Assembly: GCA_012934845.2 (NCBI GenBank) | Contig: WNNJ02000322.1 | Coordinates: 124,001 to 188,000, forward strand | Reading direction: 5' to 3' | From: Pomphorhynchus laevis | Taxonomy: Eukaryota > Acanthocephala > Palaeacanthocephala > Echinorhynchida > Pomphorhynchidae | Length of the DNA: 64,000 nt | Shown: one piece after another, positions 9,416-20,103 of the stretch | Numbering within the stretch: position 1 is the first letter of the stretch | Layout of the letters: every line of letters starts with the position of its first letter | Made by a program: the position numbers and the translations under genes | Notes under the pieces: generated by a model | Told to the model about the DNA's origin: nothing | What the model saw: only the letters and a program-made list of their open reading frames with translations | Database searches by the model: none

Positions 9416-12167
9416 TTAATTAGGAACGTGGAGTAAGAGGGTATGACAGGAACTAAGCGATAGCGAGGTGGGGCGAGTATCGTCTAAGAAAGGAAGGTTG
9501 ATGAATGATAAAGAGCCGACAGCGATGAGACGAAAGGTAACGAGAAGAAGGCGGAGTTTGATGCAGATGTGGATGGTGGGCCAGGAGAGTTGGGCAAAAT
9601 ATGTGGATGTGTGGTCGAAGCGACGGAGACGAAAGAGCACTCGAACGGCGGTGTTGATTATTCGTTGTAGGGGTAGGATGATGGATTTTGGAGAATTGGC
9701 GAAAAGGCTAAGGCAGTAATCGATTTTAGGGAAAAGAAGCGATGAAAGAAGAGACATACAAGAACGGAAGTCGATAAGGGGGCGGATACGTCGGATGTCA
9801 CGGAGAATTAAGTTAGATGAGGGGACCTTGTCACGGACGAAGGGTTTAATGGAAAGGTGATCATCGAAATGGAAGCCTAAAAAAGTGAGATTGTGGACTA
9901 TGGGGATGATCGATGAGGCAAAATATACAGTGGGAGGAGATATGTTTGGTTTACAGGGGAGGATCCACATTATTTTGGACTTTTCGGGGTTTAGAACGAG
10001 ATGGAGATTGGAGAGACGTTTGTAGATAGAAGAAAGACAGTTGGAGGCAGAAATGCCGATATCGTGTATGCGATGTGCGGGTGCATGATCATAGATTAGA
10101 ATGTCATCGGCGTATTGCATGACCTTCGGTTTGATAAACGGAGATAGATCGCCAAGCAGAAGAGAGAAAAGCAGGGGACCTAGGACTGAACCTTGTGGGA
10201 CCCCGCAAAAAATAGGGATGGGATGGGAGGATGATGAATTAGAACAGACGCGAAAGGAACGGTCGGATAGATATGAGGCGAACCATGCTACGGAGGAGGA
10301 AGAAAAGCCGTAATCATAACGAAGGCGAGAAAGGAAGACGGAGTGGTCGACAATGTCGAATGCGGAGGAGAGGTCGAGGAGATGAGAACACTATATAGAG
10401 CCTTGTCTCGAGAAATGAGTAAGTCGTTGTACACTTTTATGCATGCGATTTCTGTCGAGTGATTAGAGCGGAAAGCGGATTGGAAAGGAGGGTACAGATT
10501 GGACGAGGAGAGATAATCGTTGATTTGTATTAAGATGAGGCGTTCTAAGAGCTTATATAGAGTAGGGAGTAGTGAAATGGGGCGATAGCTAGAAGGAAGG
10601 GAGGGGTCGAGCGATTGTTTCTTAAGGAGGGGACGAACGATTGCGGATTTCCAGTGTGAAGGGAAGATACGACTGCGGATGGACGAGTTAAACAAGGTTG
10701 TGAGAAATGGGGATATCGATGAGCATATAGATTTTAATATGTGAGTAGGCAGGGGATCGGCAGATGAGGTTTTGTTGGGCAAGTACATGAGGACAGATGA
10801 TACTTCTGTAGGTGAGACAGGGAGAAGATGAAAGAGTTCCGGAAGGATGAGATTAGACTGGGCAGAGTGGGATAGGATGGAGACCGGGGTGTGAGAGAGC
10901 AGCGTGGATACTTTAGTCTGGAGAAATGACGAATAATCATTAGCATTGATGTTGCACGGCGTAGAGGAACGAGCCAGGATTGAGTTAAAAGTATGCCAGA
11001 GAGTCGTAGAGTTGAATGAAGTGATGATTTTATGCTGCCAGAAGGAGTTGCATTTGGTACGTAGTAGGTTGAGATGATACCGGCGAAGAGCAAGATATGA
11101 ATCACGGAAAGACGGAGTGATCGAGCGGAAATCGCGTCTGAGAGAGCGGTGATAGACTCGAAAAGCATGGCGGAGTCGACGCTTTGAGAGTAGACATTGG
11201 ATGTCAAACCATGGGGCACAGTGCAAGCGACGGTGTGGGTGAGACTTTAAGGGCAAGATAATATCGAGAATGGATGTGAGTTCAGAGTCGAAAAGAAAGG
11301 CGAGATCGTGAGGAGATGAATATGATATTGTGGGTAATGATAGAGATGATTTGAGTAAGGCAGAGGCGAGAAGGGAGAGGTCAAGATTTCTCCAAGGGCG
11401 ACGTAGAATTGAGGTGTGTGAGGAGGGGTGTGATTGTGAGTGAGATCAAGGGTTATAAGAAAGTGATCGGATAGACCAGGATCAGAGATGAACAGTGAAG
11501 TGTAGGCAGCAAAATTATCGAGGACAGCGATGATGTCGAGTGCCCCACAAAGTATATGTGTGGGGGCAGTGGAGATTAGTTTGTAATTGTAGTTGGATAG
11601 AATGTTGATGAACCGGATGGAATCCGTAGAAGAGGGGCGGTCTAGGCGGATATTGAAGTCGCCTAGAACGAGTGAAGGGATTGAGGACAAAGAACAATGA
11701 CAGAGGAGGTCAGCGAGTTCGGTAAAAAATAAGGCAGTAGGAGCTGATGAACCAGAACGGTATACAATGGCGAGATCTAGAGTGATCGGGTTAGAATAAC
11801 GACATATGAGCAATTCAAAAGAGCAAGGACTGAAAGGGGGATTGATTTTGCGAAGAGACGCGGGGTGACGCGCGAATGCGACGATGCCGCCATGATTAGA
11901 GAATTTAGAAGGGCATGAGCTGAGGGGGCGGGCGGATTCGACTAGGGAGCAACCGGTAGAGAGCAGACGGCGAATGGAAAGGTCGTCGGAATCTGAGTGC
12001 CAGGATTCGGTGAGGCAGAAGATATCGATGGATTGCTTGGTGAATAGGTTGAGGATAAGATCGGATTTATTGAGAATAGATCTAGTGTTGAGGAGACCTA
12101 GGCGGAAACTGTGTGTTGTGGCGAAAGAGTCTAGTGGAGAAGACACATAGGAGAGATGGAGCGCCAT
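9416..12167 (-). pseudogene. LINE-B copy 1 ORF2: APE endonuclease plus reverse transcriptase
   Basis: Starts at 12,167 (MALHLSY). Endonuclease blocks: FRLGLLNTRSILNKSDLI, CLTESWHSD (catalytic Glu), [22 protein letters not shown] and [10 protein letters not shown], to 11,247. The RT runs from 11,256 to 10,288 ([32 protein letters not shown]) and continues at 10,120-9,416 with [16 protein letters not shown] and the CR1-type C-terminal region. Frame changes near 11,250 and near 10,380, and the missing stretch around the SAFD block, make it non-functional, but the blocks are well preserved. ORF2 overlaps the end of the ORF1 region. Confidence 0.9.
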
Positions 12168-12207
12168 CGAATTTTTGGACGGGTGTGGACAACTTGAAAA
12201 TTTCCGT

Positions 12208-13600
12208 CTATATTTCGGATGGAGAGTGATGTTTCGCCGTTTTCCTCGCGACGGCGTTTTTCGATGCGGGTTGAAGAGATTTGAACGATTTCAGAAGGGG
12301 CGCGATCGGGGAAATTCGAGTGGTTGAAGATGACATGAGTTTGAATCGTTGAGTGAGGACAGAAGACGCGTGAGAGCGATGCTTGAAAACAATTTTTAGG
12401 AGAGGGGGCTGGGAAGGATTAGATTGAGAAGATTTGTTTAGACGGATGAATGCGACAGGAGAAATGTCCTTGAAAAAGGATGGTTTATCTGCAGGGACAA
12501 TAGACGAGAGGATGGATCTGAAGGCGGAAACATCGTGGTCTAGACGTGCTTGTGGAGATAAGGAGTTAGAAGGCGTGATATTAGTGACAATGACGCAACG
12601 ATCGCGAGAAGCAAAGCACTTCCGTAAAGGAGGACGACTGACGTGAGTAGGTGAGATCACGATAGAAGAGCTGGCAGTTGATGATTTGGAGGGATTTGGT
12701 TTGACGACGGGATACGTAGAGGATAATGATAATAAAGAGGGTGGCGAGCGATATGAGGAAAGGTTATGAGTGGAAGGATAGTGGAGGTTGGTGGAGGTGA
12801 TTTTGATTGATGGATGCAAGGTATTGAGAAACGATACGGGAAGGACGGGCGTGGGGTGTCGAGGAGTGAAAATACATTAGTTGTAACAATTTGCGGCTCC
12901 GTCTTTGTCTCGGTAGATTTATCATAAACTTGACAAAATCCATCTTGCTGCGATACAATTTGCGGCTCCTTCAGATTATCTGATGATGGATTATCTGATG
13001 ATGACGTAGAAACGCAATGAGGGGTAGAAATGTAAGGTGATTTATCTGATACGACAAAAGAAATACTGGGTTGCAAATGGTCAATGACAGTAACATCAGA
13101 AGATTGAGCTGATTGATTGGGCAAAATTGAAGGATGTATAGTAATACCTGTAGAAGAGATGGGAGATTTGGCATTCTTAGAGGCAATCGAATGCGGAAGA
13201 ATTGGGCATCGAGGTTGAAACTTATTACAATACGAAGAGGCATGTGTGGACATCGCTGCATTGCCAGATAGTTTCAATATATTTGTCTTGAGACTCTATT
13301 TCACTCTTCATTGTATTTATCATTTTAGCCGAACAGTAGCCACAGTAGAATTCGTTGTCTACAAGGCAAGATGCCTGGGATTCTGAAGTCCAAATACTTA
13401 CCCACGTGTGACAATCATTGTTTGAGCAAAGGACTTGTTGTTCAGATCCATTGGAAACATCTCTAACATCGGTGTTGGACGCGACATGGTTGGGAACTTG
13501 AGACTTTTGTTTTTTTCCGACCCATTTGTATATAGTCGTTTGATTCGTGATTTTATTCTCCTCGTTGTATGTATATTAGATTGTATGTTATTTATTGTAT
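12208..13600 (-). pseudogene. LINE-B copy 1 ORF1: PHD-like finger plus RRM-like region
   Basis: From about 13,560 down, one minus frame reads a C4HC3-like finger: CSNNDCHTWVS, then SCLVDN and FYCGYCSA. A low-complexity Ser/Pro/His-rich linker follows (13,277-12,657). Then 12,819-12,208 contains [27 protein letters not shown] and KIVFKHRSHASSVLTQRFK, a module like the nucleic-acid-binding part of CR1 ORF1 proteins. Two overlapping frames show at least one frameshift. PHD-type fingers are a known feature of some CR1-like ORF1 proteins. Confidence 0.75.
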
Positions 13601-14300
13601 AGAATGTAATTTGTTAGAACAGTTATAAATCTTCTTACATTAATCATACGAGAATATGATTAATGCCAATAGATTAAAGTTAATGTGTGTGAGAGTGTGG
13701 GAGAGTTTAAAAGTGTGAAAATTGAGATCAATTATGAATGGACAAAAAATAGTGATATAGAGATGGGGCAAGTGTCGTCTAAAAAAGAGAGTTTGATGAA
13801 CGATGTGGCGCCGTAAGCGATGAAACGATAAGTTACGATAAGAAGGCGGAGTAGTATGCGGATGTGGATGGTGGGCCAGGAGAGTTGGTCAATATATGTG
13901 GGTGTGTGGTCAATGCGACAGAGACGTAGAATCACTAAAATGGCGGAGTTGATGATGCGAGGTAGAGACAGGATGATGAATTTTGACGAATTGGCGAAAA
14001 GGCTAAGGCATCAATCGATATTAAGGAAAAGAAACGATTAACGAAGAGACATACAAAAACCGAATTCGATAGGGGGCGGATACGGCGGATGTCGAAGAGA
14101 ATTTTTCGAGCAGACCTTGTCACGAACGAAGGGTTTAAGGAAAAGTGATACTCTAAATGGAAATCTATGAAAGTGTGATTATGAACTATGAGGATTATTA
14201 ACGAGGCAAAATATACAAGGGAGAAGATATGTTAGTTTGACGGAAGAGGATCCACATCATTTTGGACTTGTCTGGGTTTAGAACGAGACGAAGATGGGAT

Positions 14301-14357
14301 AGACGTTTGTAGATAGACGAAAAACAGTTGGAGTTTTTCGTCTATCTACAAACGTCT
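14301..14357. repeat. Perfect 25-bp inverted duplication inside LINE-B copy 2
   Basis: Left arm 14,301-14,325 and right arm 14,333-14,357 are exact reverse complements, with the 7-base loop AGTTGGA. The left arm is normal LINE sequence (compare 10,013-10,030). The right arm replaces the expected sequence, so it is a local snap-back duplication and not part of the element. Confidence 0.9.
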
Positions 14358-15008
14358 ATTCCGTCCGGGGCGTCGCACGAAAAACATTAATGGAGTAAGG
14401 TTTGGTAAACGGAGAGAGATCGTCTAGCATAAGAGAGAAAAGTAGGGGCCTAAGACTGAACATTCTGCGACCCCCAGAAAATATGGATGGTCTTAATAAA
14501 TTGATGATTTCATAACGTTAGAAAGAGTTGAATTTGGTACGTAGTAGGTTGAGATGAGACCGGTGAATAGGAAGATAGGAATCACGGAGAGACGGAATGA
14601 GCAACGAATCACAGAGAGACGGAGTGAGCGAGCAAATATCACGTCTGAGATAGCGGTGATATACCCGAAAAGCATGACGGAGTCGACGCTTTGAGAGTAG
14701 GCATTGGATGCCAATCAATAGGAAACGGTGCAAGCGACGGTGAGGGTTAGGTTTGAAAAGCACGAGCAGGTCGAGAGTGTATGTGTTCAGAGTCAAGAAA
14801 GAATGCGAAATCGTGAAGAGAGCATAGTGTTATTCTGCGAGAGGATATAGACGATTTGAATAAGGTACAGCGGAGCAGAGAGATCCAGATTTCTTTAAGG
14901 GTGACGTAGGATGGTAGGTGTGTGAGGTGAGGTGTGGTTGGAAGTGATATCAAGGGTGACGAGAAAGTGATCGGAAAGACCAGTATCGTAGATGTACAGT
15001 GAGGTGTA

Positions 15009-15202
15009 AAAAATGATTTATTTTAACGTGGCAAATGCGTGCCAGCGCACGCTTACATGACCACAACAAAACAATACTGTGAATCAGGTGTCGAGAAGGT
15101 GTGAACGGAGGAGGTGTTTGAATGTGATAAAGGAGGGGGCGCGGCGGACGTCGAGAGGGAGTTAATTCAAGGCGAGTAAGGCGGCGACGAGTTGATTTCA
15201 GG
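15009..15202 (-). mobile_element. LINE-B 3'-end fragment inserted into LINE-B copy 2
   Basis: About 190 bp holding only the 3' UTR (GTGGCAAATGCGTGCCAGCG) and the last codons of ORF2, interrupting the host copy. The host sequence GTGTA is present on both sides (before 15,009 and at the return to GTGTAGGCAGC), consistent with a short target-site duplication. Extreme 5' truncation. Confidence 0.8.
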
Positions 15203-15410
15203 CGAGTGTAGGCAGCAAAACGATCGGGGATAGCGATAATGTTGAGTGCCCGCCAAGGATATGTGTGGGGGGCAGTGATTATGAGTTTGTAATTTTAGTT
15301 GGATAGAATGTGGATGAACCTGATGGAATTGGTGGAAGAGGGGCGGTCGAGGCGGATGTTGAAGTCCCCAAGAACGAACCTGATGGAATTGGTGGGACAG
15401 CAGTCAGTGA

Positions 15411-15523
15411 GTTTATTAATTATTAATTTTATTATTTAATTATTAAATTTTGATTTAGCATTATTATGTTTTGTTTAGTTTATAATTATATTAAATACGT
15501 AGACCCAGTTAGCTGATTTGATT
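15411..15523. repeat. AT-rich dispersed repeat inside LINE-B copy 2
   Basis: Nearly identical to 54,820-54,905 and 55,055-55,150: GATTTAGCATTATTATGTTT followed by TACGTAGACCCAGTTAGCTG. Its presence within a dated LINE copy shows that this repeat is mobile. Confidence 0.75.
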
Positions 15524-15704
15524 GGTCAAAAAGGAGGTAGGAGCTGATGAATCAGGACGGTATACAATGGCGAGATCATGCTAGAAGAACAACAAGTGAG
15601 CAATTCAAAATAGCACGGACTGAAAGGCGTAGTGATTTCGCGTAGAGACGCGGGATCATGGTCGAGTGCGACTATGCTGCCATGATAAGAGAATTTAGAA
15701 GAGG

Positions 15705-15925
15705 ATAATAATAATACAAATTTATTTAATGTGGCAAATGCGTACAAGCTGTACGCTTACAAGTCCACAAACAAAAATAAAAATGTCAAGCAGATAAATT
15801 GTTTAAATGGGATCGGATTTGTCGTTTGAAGCACGGCAGGGAAGTTGATTGGCTTATATGAATGGGCAGATGATTCCATGTAGAGGAGCAGCCACCAGGA
15901 TGATATGAGGGTTCGGGCGAATACG
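15705..15925 (-). mobile_element. LINE-A 3'-end fragment inserted into LINE-B copy 2
   Basis: About 220 bp of LINE-A 3' UTR and the end of ORF2 (identical layout to 20,775-20,960), placed where the intact LINE-B reads on without a gap. A possible short duplication AGGAT flanks it. Confidence 0.75.
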
Positions 15926-16344
15926 ACTAGTGAGCAACCGGCATAGAGCATACAGCGAATTAAGAGGTCGCCGGAATCCGATTGTCATGATTCAGTGAGC
16001 CAGAAGAGATCGATGAATTGCTTTGCGAATAGGTTGAGGATGATATCGGATTTATAGATAATAGGTCTAGTGTTGAGGAGGCCAAGGCGGAAACTGTGTG
16101 TGTTGGTGAAAGGGTCTAGCGGATAAGGCACAGGGGAGATGGAGAGCCATCGAATTTTTAGCGGGTGTGGCAACTTGAAAATTTCGGTCGATGTTTCGGA
16201 TGGAGAAAGATCTTTCGCCGTTTTTCTCACGACAGCGTTTTTCGATGCGGGCAGAAGAGAGTTGAGCGATTTCGGAAGGGGTGCAACAACAATTTCTTGA
16301 CAAGAAAAAACATATAATATATTTTTTTCCTGTCAACCACTGGT

Positions 16345-17160
16345 AAAATGGTCAGCGGAAAATGGTTTGAGGGTTAACCCATCTAAATGTGCGCAAATGT
16401 TCATTGGTTCTTCACTAAACTCATCGTATCAGATAGGTTCGATTCAGATAGGCCGAGTGGGTGAATTCAAGGATCTTGATGTGATGATGACAAATAGCTT
16501 AAAAACCTAATGTCCACACTAGATATATTTGTAATCGAGGCTTTTGTATTTTATGGATGTTTTTCAAGTCTTTTTATCAGATAAGTCCATCAATGTTCAA
16601 GCGAATATTTTGCTCTTATATTCTACCTATCCTTGAATACGGTTTACCTGTAATTTATCCACAGACTTTAAGCGAATCCCGTGACATTGAGAACTTGTTA
16701 CGAAAAGGGTCACGAATGATTCCGAATTTCTCCAATTTGAGATATGCTGAACGTTTGACATCTCCACGTGTCGGCACATTAAAATATCGCAGATCGGCCA
16801 TTGATTTATCAACTGCGGTCAAAATTGTTTTCGATGGCTTTTGTGGCCTCTCTAGCTTATTATCCGTGAATGATAGACGAGAAAGTCGTGGGCATTGTGG
16901 AAATTAATAAAGCCAACTACAAGAATTCCTGTTCACTATCGATTTACAACCAGGGTAATTAATGGGTGGAATGCACTAAAGTGCCTTGATATCTCTAGTA
17001 GTATATTTAGTGATGCTATCAAGAAAGCCATCGAAGCCGAAAGAAGGAATTTGCAACTAGTATTTGATTGATTTTTTTTGATGTTTTTTTTATTTTTATT
17101 TTATCATGTTTTGTAAGCGACACGAGCTTGTAGCTCATTTGCTTCTGTTTGTTATAATAA
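16345..17160 (+). mobile_element. LINE-E fragment, plus orientation
   Basis: The 3' part of a CR1-like ORF2. Around 16,370 it reads NPSKCAQMFIGSSLNS. From 16,557 to 16,907 it reads ILPILEYGLPVIYPQ, then DIENLLRKGSRMIPNFS and RRSAIDLSTAVKIVF. After one change of frame it continues RIPVHYRFTTRVINGWNALK to about 17,065. The 3' UTR contains GCGACACGAGCTTGTAGCTC. The RT core is missing. It meets an inverted copy tail to tail at about 17,160. Confidence 0.8.
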
Positions 17161-17164
17161 TTAT

Positions 17165-17885
17165 TATTTTATTTTTAATTAAATGAGACACGGTAAAACA
17201 TGATAACAAAAACATCAACAAATAAATATTAAAATAAAAATATTATATGTAATTAAAAAGTCGCACATTCCTTCTCTCGGCTTCGATGGCTGTCTTGATA
17301 GCATTAATAGATAAACTACTAGAGATATCAAGGCACTTTAGTGCATTCCACCCGTTAATTACCCTGGTTGCAAATCGATTGTGAACAGGAATTCTTGTAG
17401 TTGGCTTTATTAATTTCCACATATGCCCACGACTTTCTCGTCTATCATTCACGGATAATAAGCTAGAGAGGCCACAAAAGCCATCGAAAACAATTTTGAC
17501 CGCAGTTGATAAATCAATGGCCGATCTGCGATATTTTAATGTGCCGACACGTGGAGATGTCAAACGTTCAGCAAATGTCAAACTGGAGAAATTCGGAATC
17601 ATGCGCGACCTGTTGAGTAACAGATTCTCAATGTCACGAGATTCCCTTTAAGTCTGTGGATAAGTCACAGGTAAACAGTATTTAAGGATGGGTATAATAA
17701 ATGAGCAAAATAGTAGCTTGAACAATGATGGACTGACCCGATCAAAAGACTTAAAAACATTATTAAAATACGATAGCTTCGATTATAAATATATCTATTG
17801 TGGACATTAAAATTTTAACTACTGATCATCATCACACCAAGATCCTTGAATTCACCCACTCGGCCTATCTGAATCAATTTTTATC
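17165..17885 (-). mobile_element. LINE-E fragment, minus orientation
   Basis: Mirror copy of 16,345-17,160. The frame 17,602-17,243 reads the same C-terminal domain, here without the frame break: RIPVHNRFATRVINGWNALK, then CLDISSSLSINAIKTAIEAE. The order of blocks is reversed on the plus strand, so the two copies face each other by their 3' ends. Confidence 0.8.
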
Positions 17886-17889
17886 ATTC

Positions 17890-18480
17890 CTTGTATCGTC
17901 ATGATTTCTTGGCTTTAATCTAACCGGATTATTAAATATAGTTGTTTATTATTTACTATACTACTTCTGCCAATTCCTTGTACCACGTCATTCAATCCTA
18001 ATGGGTACATGAAATTAAGTGTTTTAATCCAAAAATCCTTTTCTAATAGCTTTTGATTTATTATTGACATGTTTTCTTCTATAACATATTCTAAAATAAA
18101 TAACTTAAAGGTTTTTAATATCATGTCCTATTAATCTCATATGTTTATGAAATATAGTTTGACTATTATGCTGTATATTATATATGTGTTGCCTAAACCT
18201 AGTTTTTAACATTTGATATATTCTTCCTATATATTGCAATCTACATGTATATTGTATTAGATACACTACACCTGTGGTATTGCAGTTACAATTATTATGA
18301 ATGTTTAATGAAAGACATTTGTTTGTCGTATTACGTACAATACAATTATTATTTATAACATCACAAACTATACAATTTTCTCTGTTACATTTAAAAGATC
18401 TAAAATTAAAATCATTAGTAATTTACGTATTTTTTCAATCTGATTGAGTACATGTAATTTTTGTAAGTCAAAAAATTTTA
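17890..18480 (-). mobile_element. Penelope-like element, GIY-YIG endonuclease end
   Basis: On the minus strand: NNCNCNTTGVVYLIQ, then CRLQYIGRIYQMLKTRFRQH and IFHKHMRLIG (GIY-YIG endonuclease with the GVVY and YIGR motif pair), then FKLFILEYVIEEN and LLEKDFWIKTLNFMYPLGLN, the usual end of PLE proteins. In canonical PLEs this domain follows the RT and cuts the target DNA. It is a broken fossil and the RT part is not attached here. It may be the missing end of the PLE family seen at 1.6-3.8 kb and 39.2 kb. Confidence 0.8.
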
Positions 18481-18850
18481 CGTTTCTTTCTTGGTGTCAC
18501 CACCTAATTTAGTTGACTCCGACTAAACTTACAACGGGCCATCCAGCAGCATTTGACAGGGGGCTGCCCTGCTTAAGGCGATTGTAGGCTGGAACAAGAT
18601 CTATAAAGATCTACCATCTTCACGCCACGCGCCACGCGACCTAGCTATTGGCCATTACCTGGTCTCTTAAACATAATCACGTGAAGCAGTTTACATTTTA
18701 GAGTGTAAAGACTTTTAAATTCAAACTTCTTTTTTAAAAGAAAGGGAGAAGACTTCTCCCTTTATACCCAACGCACCAAAAGTTTCCACATCATCACGCA
18801 CAAAATTGGCGTATAGCAATCTATAATTTTAATGTACATTTTATAATATA
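18481..18850. other. GC-richer spacer without a recognised gene
   Basis: Contains the strong hairpin AAAGGGAGAAG...CTTCTCCCTTT at about 18,750-18,775 and a palindromic AGATCTATAAAGATCT. It could be a PLE terminal repeat or the upstream region of the acyltransferase gene. I find no ORF. Confidence 0.3.
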
Positions 18851-19030
18851 CATGTCTTATCACCATGACTTCTTGGCTTGCGTTTAACCGGATTATTATA
18901 ATATAGTTGTTTATTATGTACTATACTACTTCTGATAATTCCTTGTACCACGTCATTCAATCCTAATGGGTACACGGAATTAACCATTTTTATCCAAAAA
19001 ATATTTTCTTTCTAATAGCTTTTGATTTAA
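18850..19030 (-). mobile_element. Second copy of the PLE C-terminal end
   Basis: Repeats 17,890-18,010 with substitutions: the complement of the sequence encoding PLGLNDVVQG and the run ACGTCATTCAATCCTAATGG are both present. It is a short fossil fragment. Confidence 0.7.
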
Positions 19031-19384
19031 TATTGACTTATTTTATTTAATAATATGTTCTAAAATAATTTCTGAATTTAGGAATGCCTAAATAACTTTC
19101 GTATTTAGAATTTCCATTTAATATTATTATTTAGACATTTTAAAAATTGTTTTCAGTGCTTCACAAGATAAATTGGTGATTTTTAGTCACTTTGTGTTAG
19201 GATAATCTCTCCTTCCACACTGCCTATCTGATTATTTCGTTCGTCATAAATTAGTTCGTTCATCATTCATTTAGACTTACTAACCCCTGCCCTTTGTCGT
19301 TGTTACCAATAAAAATCAAAATTTTAAATTGTAATATTTATTTTATTGTATAGAGACCGAAGTAGAAAAAAAGCGCTTTAAATA

Positions 19385-19605
19385 GTTGATACTGATCCAT
19401 TATTGATAAATAATTATTGGAGCTGGATCAAGGGAAATAAATTTTTGATATTTCGCTAACTTCTGTTAGTATATTCAGAGATTTAACTTTGATTACCTTT
19501 AAAAATTACCTAAAGTTGCTAACAGTATTTAGCGAAATATCAAAAATAATTTCTTCTTATCTTTGATCCAGCTCCAATAATTATAAAAAGCCGCTTAAAT
19601 TGTTT
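19385..19605. repeat. Foldback element, copy 1
   Basis: Ends are inverted: ATTGGAGCTGGATCAA... and GATATTTCGCTAACTTCTGT on the left are matched by their complements at 19,510-19,600. A second copy lies at 44,175-44,375, with a short, different middle. About 60-bp arms and no ORF: a MITE or foldback element. It lies about 270 bp upstream of the acyltransferase ATG. Confidence 0.75.
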
Positions 19606-19873
19606 AAATTTAAGAGTCATAATAATTTAATAGGTAAGCAAAATTTGCCAAGATATAACTTTGTTTACTCGGTTCACGATTCTTTCTGATCGACCTGCAA
19701 CGTTTTACGTCGTATCAATATATTAAAAAGTATCCACATATTTAATAATCTATAATGAATCGCGCTATTTATATTTCGCGTTTCTAGAAATTCGAACGGC
19801 CCTGCTGGCTCGTCCATTGCTGGATTTGCTGACTACTCGCTAGTGTAAAAACTCAAATAACAAAACGTATGCA

Positions 19874-20103
19874 ATGAAATGTTGCACGTCGGATCAAAGG
19901 TTTCCTAACTTTACGCTTTTCGGCTTTATGAATTCCACAGTTCGATGGATTCCTGTTATTTTGGTAGCTGCATTGATCGTGTCCACGTATTATTTCTTCA
20001 CTTTTCAACTATGTATTTGTGCGTATATTTAAAAATTGAAAGAATTAAACGATTAACGAAAAATTAATCTATTTAGACGCCATCGAATATAAGGCAGCAA
20101 GGG
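19874..20103 (+). CDS. ZDHHC2/15/20-like: Acyltransferase exons 1 and 2
   Basis: Exon 1 (19,874-20,018) encodes the cytosolic start and TM1 ([20 protein letters not shown], then TFQLCI), ending in phase 1 at a GTGCGT donor. A 58-bp intron follows. Exon 2 (20,077-20,103) is only 27 nt (YAIEYKAAR) with acceptor TTTAG and donor GTAAGT. WIPV and YxFxxQLCI match the family N-terminus closely, which anchors the gene start. Confidence 0.88.

Larger units (their letters stand above)
9400..13620 (-). mobile_element. LINE-B copy 1, nearly complete CR1-like LINE
   Basis: The longest LINE-B. Reading the minus strand from about 13,620: a PHD-like zinc finger region, ORF1, then ORF2 with endonuclease and RT, truncated at about 9,400 just before the usual 3' end (compare copy 3 at 28.35 kb, which has the tail). 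LINE-B and LINE-A have the same architecture and clearly homologous ORF1 and ORF2, so they are sister families of the CR1/L2 superfamily. Confidence 0.9.
13735..16285 (-). mobile_element. LINE-B copy 2, old and degraded, with nested insertions
   Basis: Homologous to copy 1 along its length (RT C-terminus at 13,735-14,120, RT and linker pieces at 14,490-14,800, endonuclease end at about 14,940-15,400, endonuclease start and ORF1 end at 15,530-16,285) but broken into many short frames. Three later insertions sit inside it: a LINE-B 3' end, an AT-rich repeat and a LINE-A 3' end. It is older than copies 1 and 3. Confidence 0.85.
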
